Below the pieces are notes generated by a model. It worked only from the letters and a program-made list of their open reading frames with translations. It had not been told where the DNA came from and searched no databases. A stretch of 64,000 nucleotides of DNA from Halicephalobus mephisto. Lineage: Eukaryota > Nematoda > Chromadorea > Rhabditida > Panagrolaimidae. The stretch is from contig SWDT01000049.1 of assembly GCA_009193035.1 (NCBI GenBank), positions 186,001 through 250,000 of the forward strand. Direction: 5' to 3'. Positions within the stretch are counted from its first letter, which is position 1. The number at the start of each line of letters is the position of its first letter. Shown here piece by piece: positions 11,401-23,399 of this stretch. Both the position numbers and the translations under genes were made by a program.

Positions 11401-14400
11401 AAACGAACGAAAATTGGTTTTTCGACGCCCCTAACAAAAGCCTCACTTGGGGTCAGGTCCAAAGATTCGACATCTGGCCCCCCTACGTGGCTCTAGAAAC
11501 CCCCATCGAACCCCTGAAGAAATTCGCCTCTAAACCCATCTCCGAAGTCATCGGAATAGATTCAAGTTGTCCTGACCAAGATTCCCTCTCCATCTGCAAC
11601 GGACCCCTGAAGGCAGGGAGTGGCTACAGATTCAAATTGAGACTCTACACCGCCCCCAATCTTTGGACAGATACCCTTTATTCTGACGTCATCGTAACAG
11701 GTTTGTTATTTTACAAATTACGTCTTTTCAAAAACAAAAATAATGATTAAAAATGATATATATCACTTTACAATTTCTGAATTATTATTTGTAAAAAATA
11801 CAGTATTCCAAATATGAAGAAAATTAAAATTTTTATAATTTTAAAGAATTTTTAAAATTAAAGAAAAATATTTTTTTTCATTTTTGAAGTTTAAAAAAGT
11901 ATTTATTTTTTATAATTAATAAAATATTTTTTTTAATTTAAAAAAAAAACAAAAAAAAACATTTTTTTAACTTTAAAAGTTTTGAATGTTTTAAAATTAA
12001 AAAAGTATTTATTTTTTAAATTTTTCAAAATTAAAAAAATATTTATTTTTTAAAATTTTTCAAAATTAAAAAAGTATTTATTTTTTAAAATTTTTCAAAA
12101 TTAAAAAAATATTTATTTTTTAAAATTTTTTTAAATTAAAAAAGTATTTATTTTTTAAAATTTTTTTCGAGACCATTACAAGGGAAATTTTCGGTTTTGT
12201 AACATGATTACTCCCTTTGAAATAAGTAATAAGTACTTTTGAAGAATTTTTTCTCGAAAGAAGATTAGAATTATCCGTGTTTTGCTTCGAAAAGACCGGA
12301 AACGTATGTCTTTGTTCTTACGAAACCTTTTGCCGGATAATTCCTTATTATCTCTATTTGCCAAATTTTCCCGGACTAAAATCGGATTTCCGGTTTCTTT
12401 TTTGGTTTGTTGTATTCATGAGAAATTTCAAATATTAATTTTTTTTGTAAAAACAAGATTAAAAGTCAGTGGGAGTGTCTTCAATCTTGCAAAATCCAGC
12501 AGATTTTCAAATTTTTCTAGAATCATAGATTTTTAAGATTGTCTGGAATCCAGTGGAAAATTCTGGAAATTTTTAAATTTTACACAAATTTCGAAATTTT
12601 GTAATTTTTTAGGAATTTATAAAAATTAAAGTTTTTTAAAGTTCTAAAATTCTCGTCAGGACCATTTTTGGTGGTTTTTAAATTTTTAAAATAATTTATT
12701 TTTTAAAATTATTTAAAATTAAAATTTTTTAAAGTTCTAAAATTCCCCCCAGGACCATTTTTGACAATTTTTGAAATAATTTATTTTTAAAATTATTTAA
12801 AATTAAAGTTTCTAAAAAGTTCTAAAATTCCCCCCAGGACCATTTTTGATCATTTTTGAAATACTTTATTTCTAAAATTATTCAAAATTAAAGTTTCTGA
12901 AATTCCCGTCAGGACAAGTACTAATTTTTATAATAGTATGATTAGTTTTATCTTCGGTGACTTCTGGATTCTATTTTGGGATGTTTCCTCATTTGGATTC
13001 CGGCTGACTAATTTGGCATATTTTAGCTTTTTTAATGACCTTACTTTGAATGGCATTTCTAATTTTGTTCCGGGAAATTTGTTTTTTCTGACCTTCGAAT
13101 ATGGACTTCTTATTTTAGAGATTATGAATTTCGTTATTGATCCTAAATGCCAGAGGCAGTTGGCCTGAATCTCACGACGGAAGCAACTTCAGTCGGAGCG
13201 GCCTTTGAAATAAGCTCTATATCAATTTGAAGCTCTTGAAAAATACTTTTAGAATCCATAATCCAATTTTGATACACGCTTGAGAAAGATAATCTAGAAA
13301 ATCCGTAAATCCTGATTTTTGTTTTTTTCAAAACTAATTAGCAGTTGTAATTTGCAGAAAATTAAACTAATTTGTAAAATATTAAAATTTCCTAAATTTC
13401 ATATATTAAAAATTTTCAGAGTTTCATATATTGAAAATTTAAAATTTCATATATCAAAAATTTTCTAAATTTCATATATCGAAAAATTTCCAGAGTTTCA
13501 TATATCGAAAAATTTCCAGAGTTTCATATATCAAAAAAATTTTTAATTCCATATATCAAAAATTTCCTAAATTTCATATATCAAAAAAATTTAAAATTTC
13601 ATATTTAAAAAAAAACTAATTTTTTATTTTTTTAAATTTCATATATGGACCTTTGTTTTTAAATAATTTTGTAGTTTTAAAAGACCATTAATCAAAAAAT
13701 AAAAAATTCTTAGCATATGTTTGGTAATTTATAAATTGAATTTCATTTTTAAAATGAATTAAATTTTTAAATTTCATATATCAAATTTTATTTTTAAATT
13801 TTTTTATTATTAAAGAAAAAAATTTCATAGAAATTTTTAAATTTTTAAAGAATTTCGTAATAATGAGCAGTAATTGATTTTCAAAGTCGGTTCGGCCAAA
13901 TTTGTTTTTTTATATCAGCTGGCCTCCCACAACCTCGTGAATAACGGACACGAACTTTTCGGATTAATTGGTCCAAAAAACTTGGCTATTTTCGAAAGCC
14001 AAACTTGTTCGTCTGGTGCCGGCCCAGCTGAGATCTGTCATTTGCGCAATTGCCATTCAAAAAAACGGAAAAAAACGAAACTTTGGTCCTGTCTTGTTTT
14101 ATTTTGGATTTATTTTTAGAATTCTCATCAATCGTCCTTAATTTCCGTAAAAAATAAAAAAAATTGAATTTTTTTCAAAGAAACTCAAAAATATGGATTT
14201 GTCAGTTTTTCCTTTTTTTGCGAAAAAACTTGACAAAGAAAATCAGTTTTTCCTATTTCTTGACTTTCGAGTGAAGTCATGTTTTCCATGTCACTCAGTT
14301 GGCAGAAGCGGCATCAATTTCAGGAATATCGGGTCTCCAATTTCTGAATTTTGTTCATGTCTGTCTTTTTCGTCGTAAACAAACTTTTCATTCATTAGTT

Positions 14401-17400
14401 GACTTGTGCCAACTGGAATCTAATTTCAATTCTCCTGGTACTTTGTATCTGTTAACCCTTGTTTCACGTGGTCTTCTAATTGGGACAGATGAATGTTTTA
14501 GGTTTAATTGAATTAGAACCGCTTTCATATATGAAAATCCTCCTCCTCCGTCTAGTAAAGAATTTCAATATGTAAAAACATTTCTATTTTGTTTTCTAAG
14601 AAGTTTTCATATATCAAAATCTTGTTGTTTCGTTTTCTAAGAAGTTTTCATATATGAAAATTGTTTTATTTTAGTTTTAAAAAGTTTTTCATATATCAAA
14701 ATTGTTTTATTTTCTTTATTATTGAGTTTTCATATATCAAAATTGTTTTATTTTCTTTATTATTGAGTTTTCATATATGAAAATCATTTTATTTTAGTTT
14801 TAAAAAGTTGTTCATATATGAAAACTTGTTTATTTGGTTTATTAAGAGGTTTTTTATATTTTTAAACCTCATTCCGGCTACCAATGGATTTTCATTATAT
14901 GAAAAATTCATGTGTTGCGTGAAGACCTTTGCGTGTTTGTGGTTCTCCCCCGTGTGTTTTTTAAAATTGTTTCGAGAAAAGCTTTTCCTTTCCATTCAGT
15001 TTTCTCATGCCATTGAGAAAACGAGCAAGCTTTTTGCACATTTTGTTCATTCATGGTCGTTGTTGAATTTCAACGAACAATTTTTTCATTCATGGTTTCT
15101 CTGTCAAAAAAAAGAAAAAAATATAGATTCATGATCCGCCCCCATGAAGTTCCATTTTTTTTTGGATTAAAGATAATTGGAATTTTATAATTTTTGTGAT
15201 TCAAATTCGTTTTTAAAAATTTAGAATTTTTTTGGAGGTTTTATTTGGAAAAAATTCTTAAGTGCCTAAGGCTGTTTTGTCTTTTTTGGGTTTTTGAAGA
15301 ACTTGTGTGCCAGAAAATTTTCAAAAAGCTTTCATTCAGTGAAAAATGCGAGCTGACGCGAGTAGTCCGTCAATCCAATTTTCGAAACTTGTAAGATCTG
15401 CATTAATTTTTTATTGTAATTTATTTTTTTAAAATTAAATATTTTAAAAGTTTTTAAAATTCAATTAAACTTTAAAATTATAAAAATTAAATTTTTTTTA
15501 AATCTAATTTTTTTTAATTTAGAAATTTTTGAAAGAAAAAAATTGGAAATTTGTGACGAATGTTTTTTAATTTTTAGAATAATGTAATTTTAAAATTCTA
15601 AAAATAAAAATTCCGAAAATTTCTATTTTCTAAATTTCGCGTCAGAACAATTTCGTAAGGAATTTCGAAATTTTGGAAATTCTTGTCAGGACCATTTTTT
15701 TAAAATTAAAAACTTTAATAATATTATTAAAGTAAAAATTTTCGAAATTTCGCGTCAGGACCATTTTGCAAAAAATTTCAAAATTCTGAAATTTCGTGTT
15801 AGGACCATTTTTTTTAAATTAAAAATTTTAATAATATTATTAAAGTAAAAATTTTCGAAATTTCGCGTCAGGACCATTTTGCAAAAAATTTTAAAAATTC
15901 TTGTCAGGACCATTTTTTTAAAATTAAAAACTTTGATAATATTATTAAAGTAAAAATTTCCAAACATTTGTGTTAGGATTGTTTTGCAGAAAATTTCGAA
16001 ATTTTCTAAAAATTCCAGTCGGGATTATTTCGTAAAAAATTTTGTATTTTTGCATTTTTGTATTTTTTATAAAAAATATTATTTGAAAAATAATGCACAT
16101 GATTCATTTGCTGATACTTACTTCCCCAATGAAGGATTACTGTCTGTTTTATAATTTATTTTTTTTTCCTTTTACGTAAAAAAATTTCGAAATCGACAAA
16201 TTCGATCAACTTTGTTCAATTGAACTCTGAAATGGATATTTTTGAAAATGTTTTTATTTACATTTTAAATATAGAAAAAATTCACTTTTTTATAAAAATT
16301 GATCACGTGGAATTCAACTATATTAATCCAGAATTCTTAAATTTGTTTGTCAGTTTCCTTATTCAAGTCAGCTGGCCTGTGTTAGACCCCATTTTCCACG
16401 CCTGCGCAATGTTAGAGACCCTTCTTCACTCATTTCAATAACTCAACAGGATGCGTGCCTGCCGTAGATGTTATTAGCTAGTCGTTTTTGGATAAAATTC
16501 GTAAATTTTATAAAAGCTAAAAAACGTTAAAAAGTAAAATTAAAAGTAGAAAAATTTTAAAAATAATATTTATATATTTTATAAAAGCTAAAAAACGTTA
16601 AAAAGTAAAATTAAAAGTAGAAAAATTTTAAAAATAATATTTATATATTTTATAAAAGCTAAAAAACGTTAAAAAGTAAAATTAAAAGTAGAAAATTTTT
16701 AAAATAATATTCGTAAATTTTATAAAAGTTAAAAAGTAAAATTAAAAATAGAAAAATTTTTAAAATAAAATTTGTAAATTTTATAAAAGTTAAAAAGTAA
16801 AATTAAAAATAGAAAAATTTTTAAAATAAAATTTGTAAATTTTATAAAAGTTAAAAAGTAAAATTAAAAGTAGAAAAAATTTAAAAATAATATTTATATA
16901 TTTTATAAAAATTAAAAAACGTTTAAAAATAAAATTAAAAATAGAAAAATTTTAAAATAATATTTGTATATTTTATAAAAACTAAAAAATGAAATTGAAG
17001 ATTTTTGGATAAAATTCGTAAATTTTATAAAAATGGAAAGTAGCTGTCGGCAATATTTCTGTTTACGATTTTTAGATAAGATTATAGCATATTATATATG
17101 ATTCTAGAATTTTTTGGAATTTCATAAAATCACGCAAGTGAAAAAATTCGTAATTTTTTAAATAAAAATTTTATTTTTTTTTTATTAAAAATTTTCATTT
17201 TTTAAAATAAAATTTTTATTTTTTTTTATTAAAAATTTTCATTTTTTAAAATAAAATTTTCATTTTTTTTTATTAAAAATTTTATTTTTTCTAGTGTTTT
17301 AATTTGGAACTTTTTGGAATCATATGAATATTAAGTTTTTTTCAATTTTTTGTCTTGACTGGAAAATTTTAAAAATTCGTGTAAAAATAAATTTTTTAAA

Positions 17401-20400
17401 AATTTTGTTGCAAACATTTCTGGTTTGCTTAGAAACTTGCAGCTTCATGTAAACAAAATCCTCCGATTTCGGTCTTAACAAGAATATTTTGAAAATTTTC
17501 ATTGAGAAAATTTCATAAAAATGTTTTTTAATTTTTATATTTAAAATTAAAATACTATAGAATTTAAAAAAAATAAAAAATTCGTGTTGAAAAATTTTTT
17601 TCAAAATTATACGTTTTTTTGATTTTTATAATATTAAAAATTTCTGTATTTTTAAAATTGGAATACTGTAAAATTTTTAAATTTCGTGTTGAGAAATTTT
17701 TTTTTTCAAAATTATACATGTTTTTAATTTTTATAATATTAAAGATTTCTGTATTTTTAAAATTAAAATACTGTAAAATTTAAAAAATTCGTGTTGAGAA
17801 ATTTTTTTCAAAATTATACGTTTTTTTGATTTTTATAATATTAAAGATTTCTGTATTTTTAAAATTGGAATACTGTAAAATTTTTAAATTTCGTGTTGAA
17901 AAAATTTTTTTTCAAAATTGTATTGTACATATTTCCGGTTTTTATAATAATAAAATTCTTTCCAGAGCCGTTACAAGTGGGAGCCACTTTCAAGACCCTA
18001 TTTGTTGCTTCTGTTCTGGTCCTCGTTGTAGCAGGGGTCATATTGGCCTTTTATTGGATTTTAACTCATCGAACAGGAAAAAAGTGGTGAGTTATATTAT
18101 TGAGATATTTTGGAGTACTTGAAAAAATTTCGGAAAAGAAAAAAATTCAAGTCGAGCTCTTGTTCCAACTGGTTGTTCGTCGATAAGTCCATCAATGTGA
18201 CTGTATATCGCAATGGTCACTCGATGGAAAAATTGGAAGAAGCAAAACGTTAAATTGACAGTTTTTCCTTCGCGAAAAAGGGACGATTTTCTTTCAATTT
18301 TAGATTTTGACAAGTCTGTCAAATATATTTTTAAAAAATATTTTTTTAAAATTATTAAATGGTTTTTTTTCTGTCAAAACGGTAAGTAAAAATTTCGAAT
18401 TTTTAGATTTTCGAATTTTTAAAATTTAAAATTTTCGAATTTTTAAAATTTTAAAATTTAAAATTTTCTGAATTTTTAAAAATTTAAATTTTTGAATTTT
18501 CTGAATTTTCGAATTTTTAGATTTTTTAAATTTTAAATTTTTTAAGTTTTTAAATTTCTTAAATTTTGAATTTAAAAATTTAAAAATTTCTTAAATTTTC
18601 GAAATTTTTTTACTTTTTTATTTTTAAGTTTTTGAATTTTTTAAGTTTGTAGATTTTTAAATTTTTTTAAAGACAAAAGCGTCATTTCCGTTTTGATGGA
18701 CTTGAATGACTGCCAAACTTGTTGAATGCGAAGGAGGACGGCAGAATTCAATTTTAGGCAATCACCAAAAAACGAAAAACACTTTGGTTTGAAATTTGAG
18801 CTCCTAAAAAAAGTCAAATTTCCTACGCTTTTTTATTGACTAAAATTTCATAGGTTTTAGAATCTTCCAAAATTCTGTAGAAGGTTCTGAAATTTTTAAA
18901 CATTGTAAAAATTTTTGAAAATGTTATAGAAGATTTTAGAATTTTTTGAAATTTCAGAATTTTGGAAAATTTTGTAAATTTTTAAAAATGTAGAAAATTC
19001 TAAAATTCTGTAAATTTTTTAATTTTTAAGAATTTCATAAATTTTTGAAGATGTTATAGAAAAGTCTGAAATTCCGGAATTTTCTAAATTTTTTTGGAAA
19101 TAATTTTAATGATTTTAGAAAAATTGATTTTTAAATAATTTTAATATTTTTAAAAAAGTTTTAATGATTTTAGAAAATTGATTTTTAAATAATTTTAACA
19201 TTTTTAAAGAAGTTTTAATATTTTAAAAAGTTTATTTTTCAAATAATTTTAATATTTAAAAAAAAATTGATTTTTAAATAATTTTAATATTTTTTAAAAA
19301 TGATTTTAATGATTTTAGAAAATTGATTTTTAAATAATTTTGATATTTTTAAAAAAGTTTTAATATTTTAAAAAAAATTTATTTTTAAATAATTTTGATA
19401 TTTTTTTAAATAATGATTCTTAAGAAATTTGATTGGAAGTTTTTAGTTTTGTTTGTCAGTCACTGGTTTATTTTTCAAAAAAATGAATATATGGAGAAAT
19501 TCCAAAAACTCGAGAAGGCGGGACTTCCGGCAAACAAGCTAAATATTTTTTTATAAAAATTTTATTTTTTTGATCAGAGAAAAATTGATTTTTTTTAATT
19601 TAAAAATTGAATTTTTTATTAAAAAAATAAAATTTTTTTATCAAAGAAAAATTGAATTTTTTATGAAAGAAATTTTAATTTTTTTTAATTAAAAATTTTT
19701 TATCAAAGAAAATTTAATTTTTTATTAGAAAAATTAAAAAATTTTTTTATTAAAGAAAATTTTTATTAAAAAAATTGAAAAATTTCATTTTTTTCTGTTT
19801 TAAAATTTTATTTTTATTAAACAAATTTTTTATTAACGAAAAACTTTATTTTTTTTATTAAAAAAAGTTGAAAAATTTTATTTATTTTTATTAAAAAAGT
19901 TGAAAAATTTTATTTTTTTATTAAAAAGTTGAAAAATTTTATTTTTTTTATTAAAAAAGTTGAAAAATTTTATTTTTTTATTAAAAAAGTTGAAAAATTT
20001 TGGTTTTTTTTATTAAAAAATTGAGAAATTTTGGTTTTATTAAAGAAATTTTTTTTATTAAAGAAAAATTTTACTTTTTTTTGTTTTAAAATTTTATTGA
20101 TGAATTTTTTTAGTTCGTCTTTGCCGTTCAGCTCGTCGGCTCGAACACTGAATTCAGGAGGATCGTTTAATCAGAGAAATAATCACCAATCGAAGGAATC
20201 CCAGTGGGGAGCTTTGAAGATGATCATGGCTGAGAGAGCGGCAGACAGTTTGGCTAAATTAGGCCTATATTCTTCTGCTTCTTGTAGTAACGGTAATAAT
20301 CAACAAAATGTATGTAATGGATTATCAACAGGATCAATTATATCCAATGATGAAAAAATGGATACTTCTGGATCTTCTACAGCACCTATTATTCAAAATT

Positions 20401-22793
20401 CGAATGGTTTAGTAGCAAACAACAGTAATGGAATGTTCAACATTCATCACAGAAGATCGAAGTCGTTGAGAGAAAGGACGGGGGTCGATCAAAGACTCGA
20501 GAGATTGCCCAGCGGACCTCCACCGGGCCAGAAAAGTGTTCTTTGGACCGTCGTCAAGGGCACAAACATCGACAAAAGGTCAGTTGTTTTTTTTATAAAA
20601 ATATTATAAATAATTTAAAAAAAAATCTTTGAATTTTTATATAAAAAATAATTTTTTTAATTTAAATTTTTGTTTAAAACGATGAATTTAATAATTTTTG
20701 ACGGAAATTAACTTTATTTTTTTATTTTTTTTGAGAATTTTAAAAATTTGCATTAAAAAAGTTATTTTTAATTTTTTTTGTTATTTGAATTCCCGCGCAA
20801 GAGCGAATTGAATTTTTAAAATGGTAGATCTGGCGAAATTACCATTGAAATTGACTCGCTTTGTCCTCTTGTTTTTAATTTTGAATAATCCTAAAATTTT
20901 TCATTTTGCATTGAAATAAATTTTTATTTTTTTATTTTTTTTATTATTTTATTATTTCTATTGCTTCCCACAGGGATCTATTTATCCTTGTAGAAGAAAA
21001 TCAAATATCAAGCGTAGGTGGTTTTAAATGTAAGCATTTTCATTATTCATCCAAAACAGCAGCTGAAAAAAAACGGATTCAATATTTTCCGGATTTTTTG
21101 CTTTGTTTATTTTTTAAACAAACGAATCTGAAGATATGGATTTTAAGAATAAAGGGGACTTGTAATATCCGAAAATGGAAATAAATAAATTTTTTCAGTC
21201 GTCCTGTTCGGATTGCTGATTTTCCAGAACATGTCAGATTGATGTCGGCGGATTCTGATTTCCGGTTTAGTGAGGAATATGAGGTGAGTACATGGTTTAT
21301 ATGGAAAATTGATATATGAAGTCTTGTTTTAGGATCTGAGATTGGTAGGAAATGGACAAACATGCATAGCTGCGGATTTGACTGTGAATAGATGCAAAAA
21401 TAGGTTCACAAATATTCTTCCATTTGATCATTCAAGAGTGAAGTTGATGCCTACGGACGATGACGAGGGATCTGACTACATTAATGCAAACTATATTCCT
21501 GGATATAATTCTAGAAGAGAATTCATAGCAGCTCAAGGACCGCTTCCAGCAACAAGGGACGACTTTTGGAGGGTTGTCTGGGAACAACAATGTCCGGCGA
21601 TAATTGCTTTGACGAAATGCATTGAAAAAGGAAGAGACAAATGTCATCAATATTGGCCAGACAATAACCAAAGAAGTTGCTTATATGGCGATATTGAAGT
21701 TACTTTATTAAATGAGTCTGTATATGATGAATTTGTGATTAGGGAGTTGAGACTACAGAATATGAGAGAAAGTAGCCAAACAGCCAGAACTGTGACTCAT
21801 TTTCACTACATGGCTTGGCCAGATTTTGGAGTTCCTGAAGATCCCTCTGGAATTGTCAATTTTGCAAGATTATTCAGAAATGTTCTTCCGCCATCATCGC
21901 ATAATAAGCCAACAATTGTCCATTGCAGGTTAGTTTTTTAGTATACTGTATTTTGTGATTTTGAAATTATGTCAATTTAGTTTAATGTACAGTAATTTGA
22001 AAGTACTGTATATTTGAACAGATAGAAAACTTAAAATATTGATGTTTTTAAAGTTTCTGATTTAAAAGTTACGGTACTTTGAGGTCTATAAAATGGTCGA
22101 CGTTGAAATTAAAGTCGAATTTTTATTTCAAAATTCTTATAAATTTATGAATTCGATTAATTTGTCAGTTTGTGAGCAAGCCGCAGATTTAATTTCAATT
22201 TCAACCTTGATCTCGACTTCAATATTAGAAATTCCAATAAAAATACGTTTTTTAAATAAAAACTGCGAAATTTCCTATTTTTAAATCACGAAATTTTCTA
22301 ATAAATTACTGTAGATTTTATTGAGAAGATTTTTAATATTTATTTTCTTATTTGTAGTTTTAAAATAAAAATTATGTTTTATGTTTATTTTTAGTGCCGG
22401 AGTCGGTAGAAGTGGAAGTTTCATGGCGATGGATAAGCTGATGCACCATATTGAAGCCGGAAAAGATATCGATGTTTTTGGGACTGTATATCAAATGAGA
22501 TTAGAGCGATGTCATATGGTTCAAAATGAGGTGGATTTTTATAGTTTTTATAAAAATTAATTTAAATTTTTCAGCAACAATATATTTTTATTCATCATTG
22601 TTTAGTTTATATTTTGGAAAATTATTATTCTCATTTGGTTAACTCAACTGGATTACCTGTTTCGAATTACGGATTTGTTCCTCCAACTCCGGGCTTTGCG
22701 AATTTGAATATTCAATCAACTCCGAGAATAGAAGTCCATCAGAATCCGGCTTTCATCGAAGACGACGAAGGGATAGCTGAAAGTGGACTGTAG
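8426..22793 (+). CDS. dep-1: Receptor-type tyrosine phosphatase, dep-1/PTPRJ (R3) type, 5' end missing
   Basis: A type I membrane protein that removes phosphate from tyrosines of receptors; C. elegans DEP-1 opposes EGFR signalling. Exons in matching phase: 8426-9046, 9658-11700, 17966-18086, 20114-20578, 21199-21283, 21333-21928, 22395-22530, 22575-22793, giving about 1,428 residues. Residues 1-888 are an ectodomain of fibronectin III repeats, clearest near [21 protein letters not shown] membrane helix follows ([20 protein letters not shown]), then a serine/asparagine-rich linker, and one PTP domain from about 1084 with [17 protein letters not shown] and the catalytic [10 protein letters not shown] (Cys about 1310). 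The single PTP domain and FN3 repeats fit subtype R3. The tail is short. The first exon starts in phase 1 with no signal peptide, so upstream exons exist but were not found. Introns of 6.3 and 2.0 kb flank the membrane exon. Confidence 0.85.
9310..9590. repeat. Intronic tandem repeat, three copies of about 105 bp
   Basis: The string TGTTGAGACTATTTYRTAAC recurs at about 9331, 9436 and 9540 in the phosphatase intron 9047-9657. Each copy also has GATTACTGTAGCTTCTAAAA and ACAATAGTGCRGTTAC. The GTGTTGAGAC core resembles the CGTGTCGAGAC family repeated across this window. Confidence 0.7.
15640..16010. repeat. Intronic repeat array with TTAATAATATTATTAA cores
   Basis: Three copies of a roughly 105-113-bp unit share the palindrome-like core TTTAATAATATTATTAAAG (about 15714, 15827 and, with one change, 15931) and the strings TTTCGCGTCAGGACCATTTT and TGTCAGGACCATTTTTTTAA. 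GTCAGGACC is a variant of the CGACACG/GTCGAGACC repeat family seen elsewhere in the window. Confidence 0.65.
16490..17000. repeat. Intronic tandem repeat with a 71-bp unit
   Basis: The unit contains TAAAAGCTAAAAAACGTTAA and AAAATTAAAAGTAGAAAAAT. AAAACGTT recurs at about 16521, 16592 and 16663, so the first three copies have a 71-bp period. Later copies are shorter (about 60 bp), with the ACGTTAAAA part deleted. The array lies in the phosphatase intron. Confidence 0.75.
17590..17950. repeat. Intronic tandem repeat with a unit of about 105 bp
   Basis: Four copies of a unit containing TTTTATAATATTAAAGATTT, AATACTGTAAAATTTTTAAA and TCGTGTTGAGAAATTTTTTT sit immediately before the membrane-span exon. 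The last copy runs into the acceptor at 17965. Confidence 0.7.
18087..20113 (+). other. 2.0-kb phosphatase intron of low-complexity DNA
   Basis: After a short normal stretch (18120-18300) the intron is simple A/T repeats: TTTTTAAATTTTCGAATTTT at 18380-18650, TTGATTTTTAAATAATTTTAA units at 19100-19400, and TTATTAAAAAAGTTGAAAAATTT units at 19860-20030 leading into the acceptor. No exon is seen. Confidence 0.6.
20788..20868. repeat. CCCGCGCGAGAGCGAG-type interspersed repeat
   Basis: This copy runs from GAATTCCCGCGCAAGAGCGA to TTGACTCGCTTTG with ATGGTAGATCTGGCGAAATT between. Related copies lie at about 25101-25152 (short), 26153-26226 (AATTCCCGCGCGAGAGCGAG to TCGACTCGCTC) and 26297-26350 (short). 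The ends GAGCGAGT and ACTCGCTC are inverted, so full copies can fold back. Every copy is in an intron and in the same orientation. Confidence 0.65.
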
Positions 22794-22955
22794 TGTCCCA
22801 CTAGTCCTCTGTTTTTTAAGCAAAATCGACATATATAACGGGTTTTATGTTTTTTTCCTCATTTTTTAACAAGTTTGATTTTGAACAAAACAAGATTTTG
22901 ATTTTATAATATGGTTCTGAAAATTGCAATATTTTTGTTGAACAAAATAAAGAAC

Positions 22956-23147
22956 ATGACTGAAGTGGAAAGTTGGACAAAAAATAGAACCAAAATTGTT
23001 GGAAAAAGAGGCTTAACGGAGGCGGCTAAAAAGGAAAGCGAGTCTGCGTGTCTGGCTTGCCATGAGCAACGTTCTCGCGGTTGGCTTTACTGGTCCGGTT
23101 TGTACGGATTTTTGACGATTTATTTGATGTTTAAATTTGTTGAATAA
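22956..23147 (+). CDS. Small predicted membrane protein, 63 residues
   Basis: A single-exon frame from ATG 22956 to TAA, starting 162 bp after the phosphatase stop. An in-frame ATG at 22911 would add 15 residues. The protein is basic and polar at its N-terminus (MTEVESWTKNRTKIVGKRGL), has a CLAC cysteine pair and ends in a hydrophobic segment (WLYWSGLYGFLTIYLMFKF), so it looks like a tail-anchored or single-pass protein. Base composition over the frame is less AT-biased than its flanks. I do not recognise a family. The close spacing would suit a downstream operon gene, although an AATAAA at 22946 could be the polyadenylation signal of the phosphatase. Confidence 0.45.
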   Translation: MTEVESWTKNRTKIVGKRGLTEAAKKESESACLACHEQRSRGWLYWSGLYGFLTIYLMFKFVE

Positions 23148-23399
23148 TTTTTGTTTTTTTTAAACTGAATTATATTTGAATTGTTTACTGTAGTTTTGAA
23201 ATGTTTATTAAGAAATTAATGAAGATGTATAAAATTTTTTAAAAATGTTTTTAAAAGAAATTCATATATGAATTTTAATTTTTTAAACAAGATAAATATT
23301 TTTGTTTTTAAAATAAATCATATTTCGATTGTTTATTGAAGTTTTAATGGGATCATTGACCGGTTAATAAGGGTATAGGTTTTTTTGACGGATTATGTT

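Larger units (their letters stand above)
11701..17965 (+). other. 6.3-kb intron of the receptor phosphatase, packed with short repeats
   Basis: No coding exon is credible here. Contents in order: AT repeats 11990-12170; three copies of an AAAATTCCCCCCAGGACC unit at about 12640-12920; TTTCATATATCAAAAA repeats at 13380-13620; a GC-richer island 13870-14060 containing CAGCTGGCC-like and GCGCAATTG motifs; more CATATATSAAA repeats at 14520-14830; arrays at 15640-16010, 16490-17000 and 17590-17950; and a second GC-richer island at 16360-16430 that shares CAGCTGGCCT and TGCGCAAT with the first. The islands could be enhancers or unseen exons. Confidence 0.5.

Noticed and set aside
13874..14119. 81-codon frame in the 6.3-kb phosphatase intron
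   Set aside because: The island is GC-richer, but inclusion as an exon would disrupt the phase-1 junction from 11700 to 17966 and no family is seen.
20970..21030. Acceptor-like CCCACAG followed by a short open stretch
   Set aside because: Joining it would break the phase between the exon ending at 20578 and the PTP exon at 21199, which join perfectly without it.
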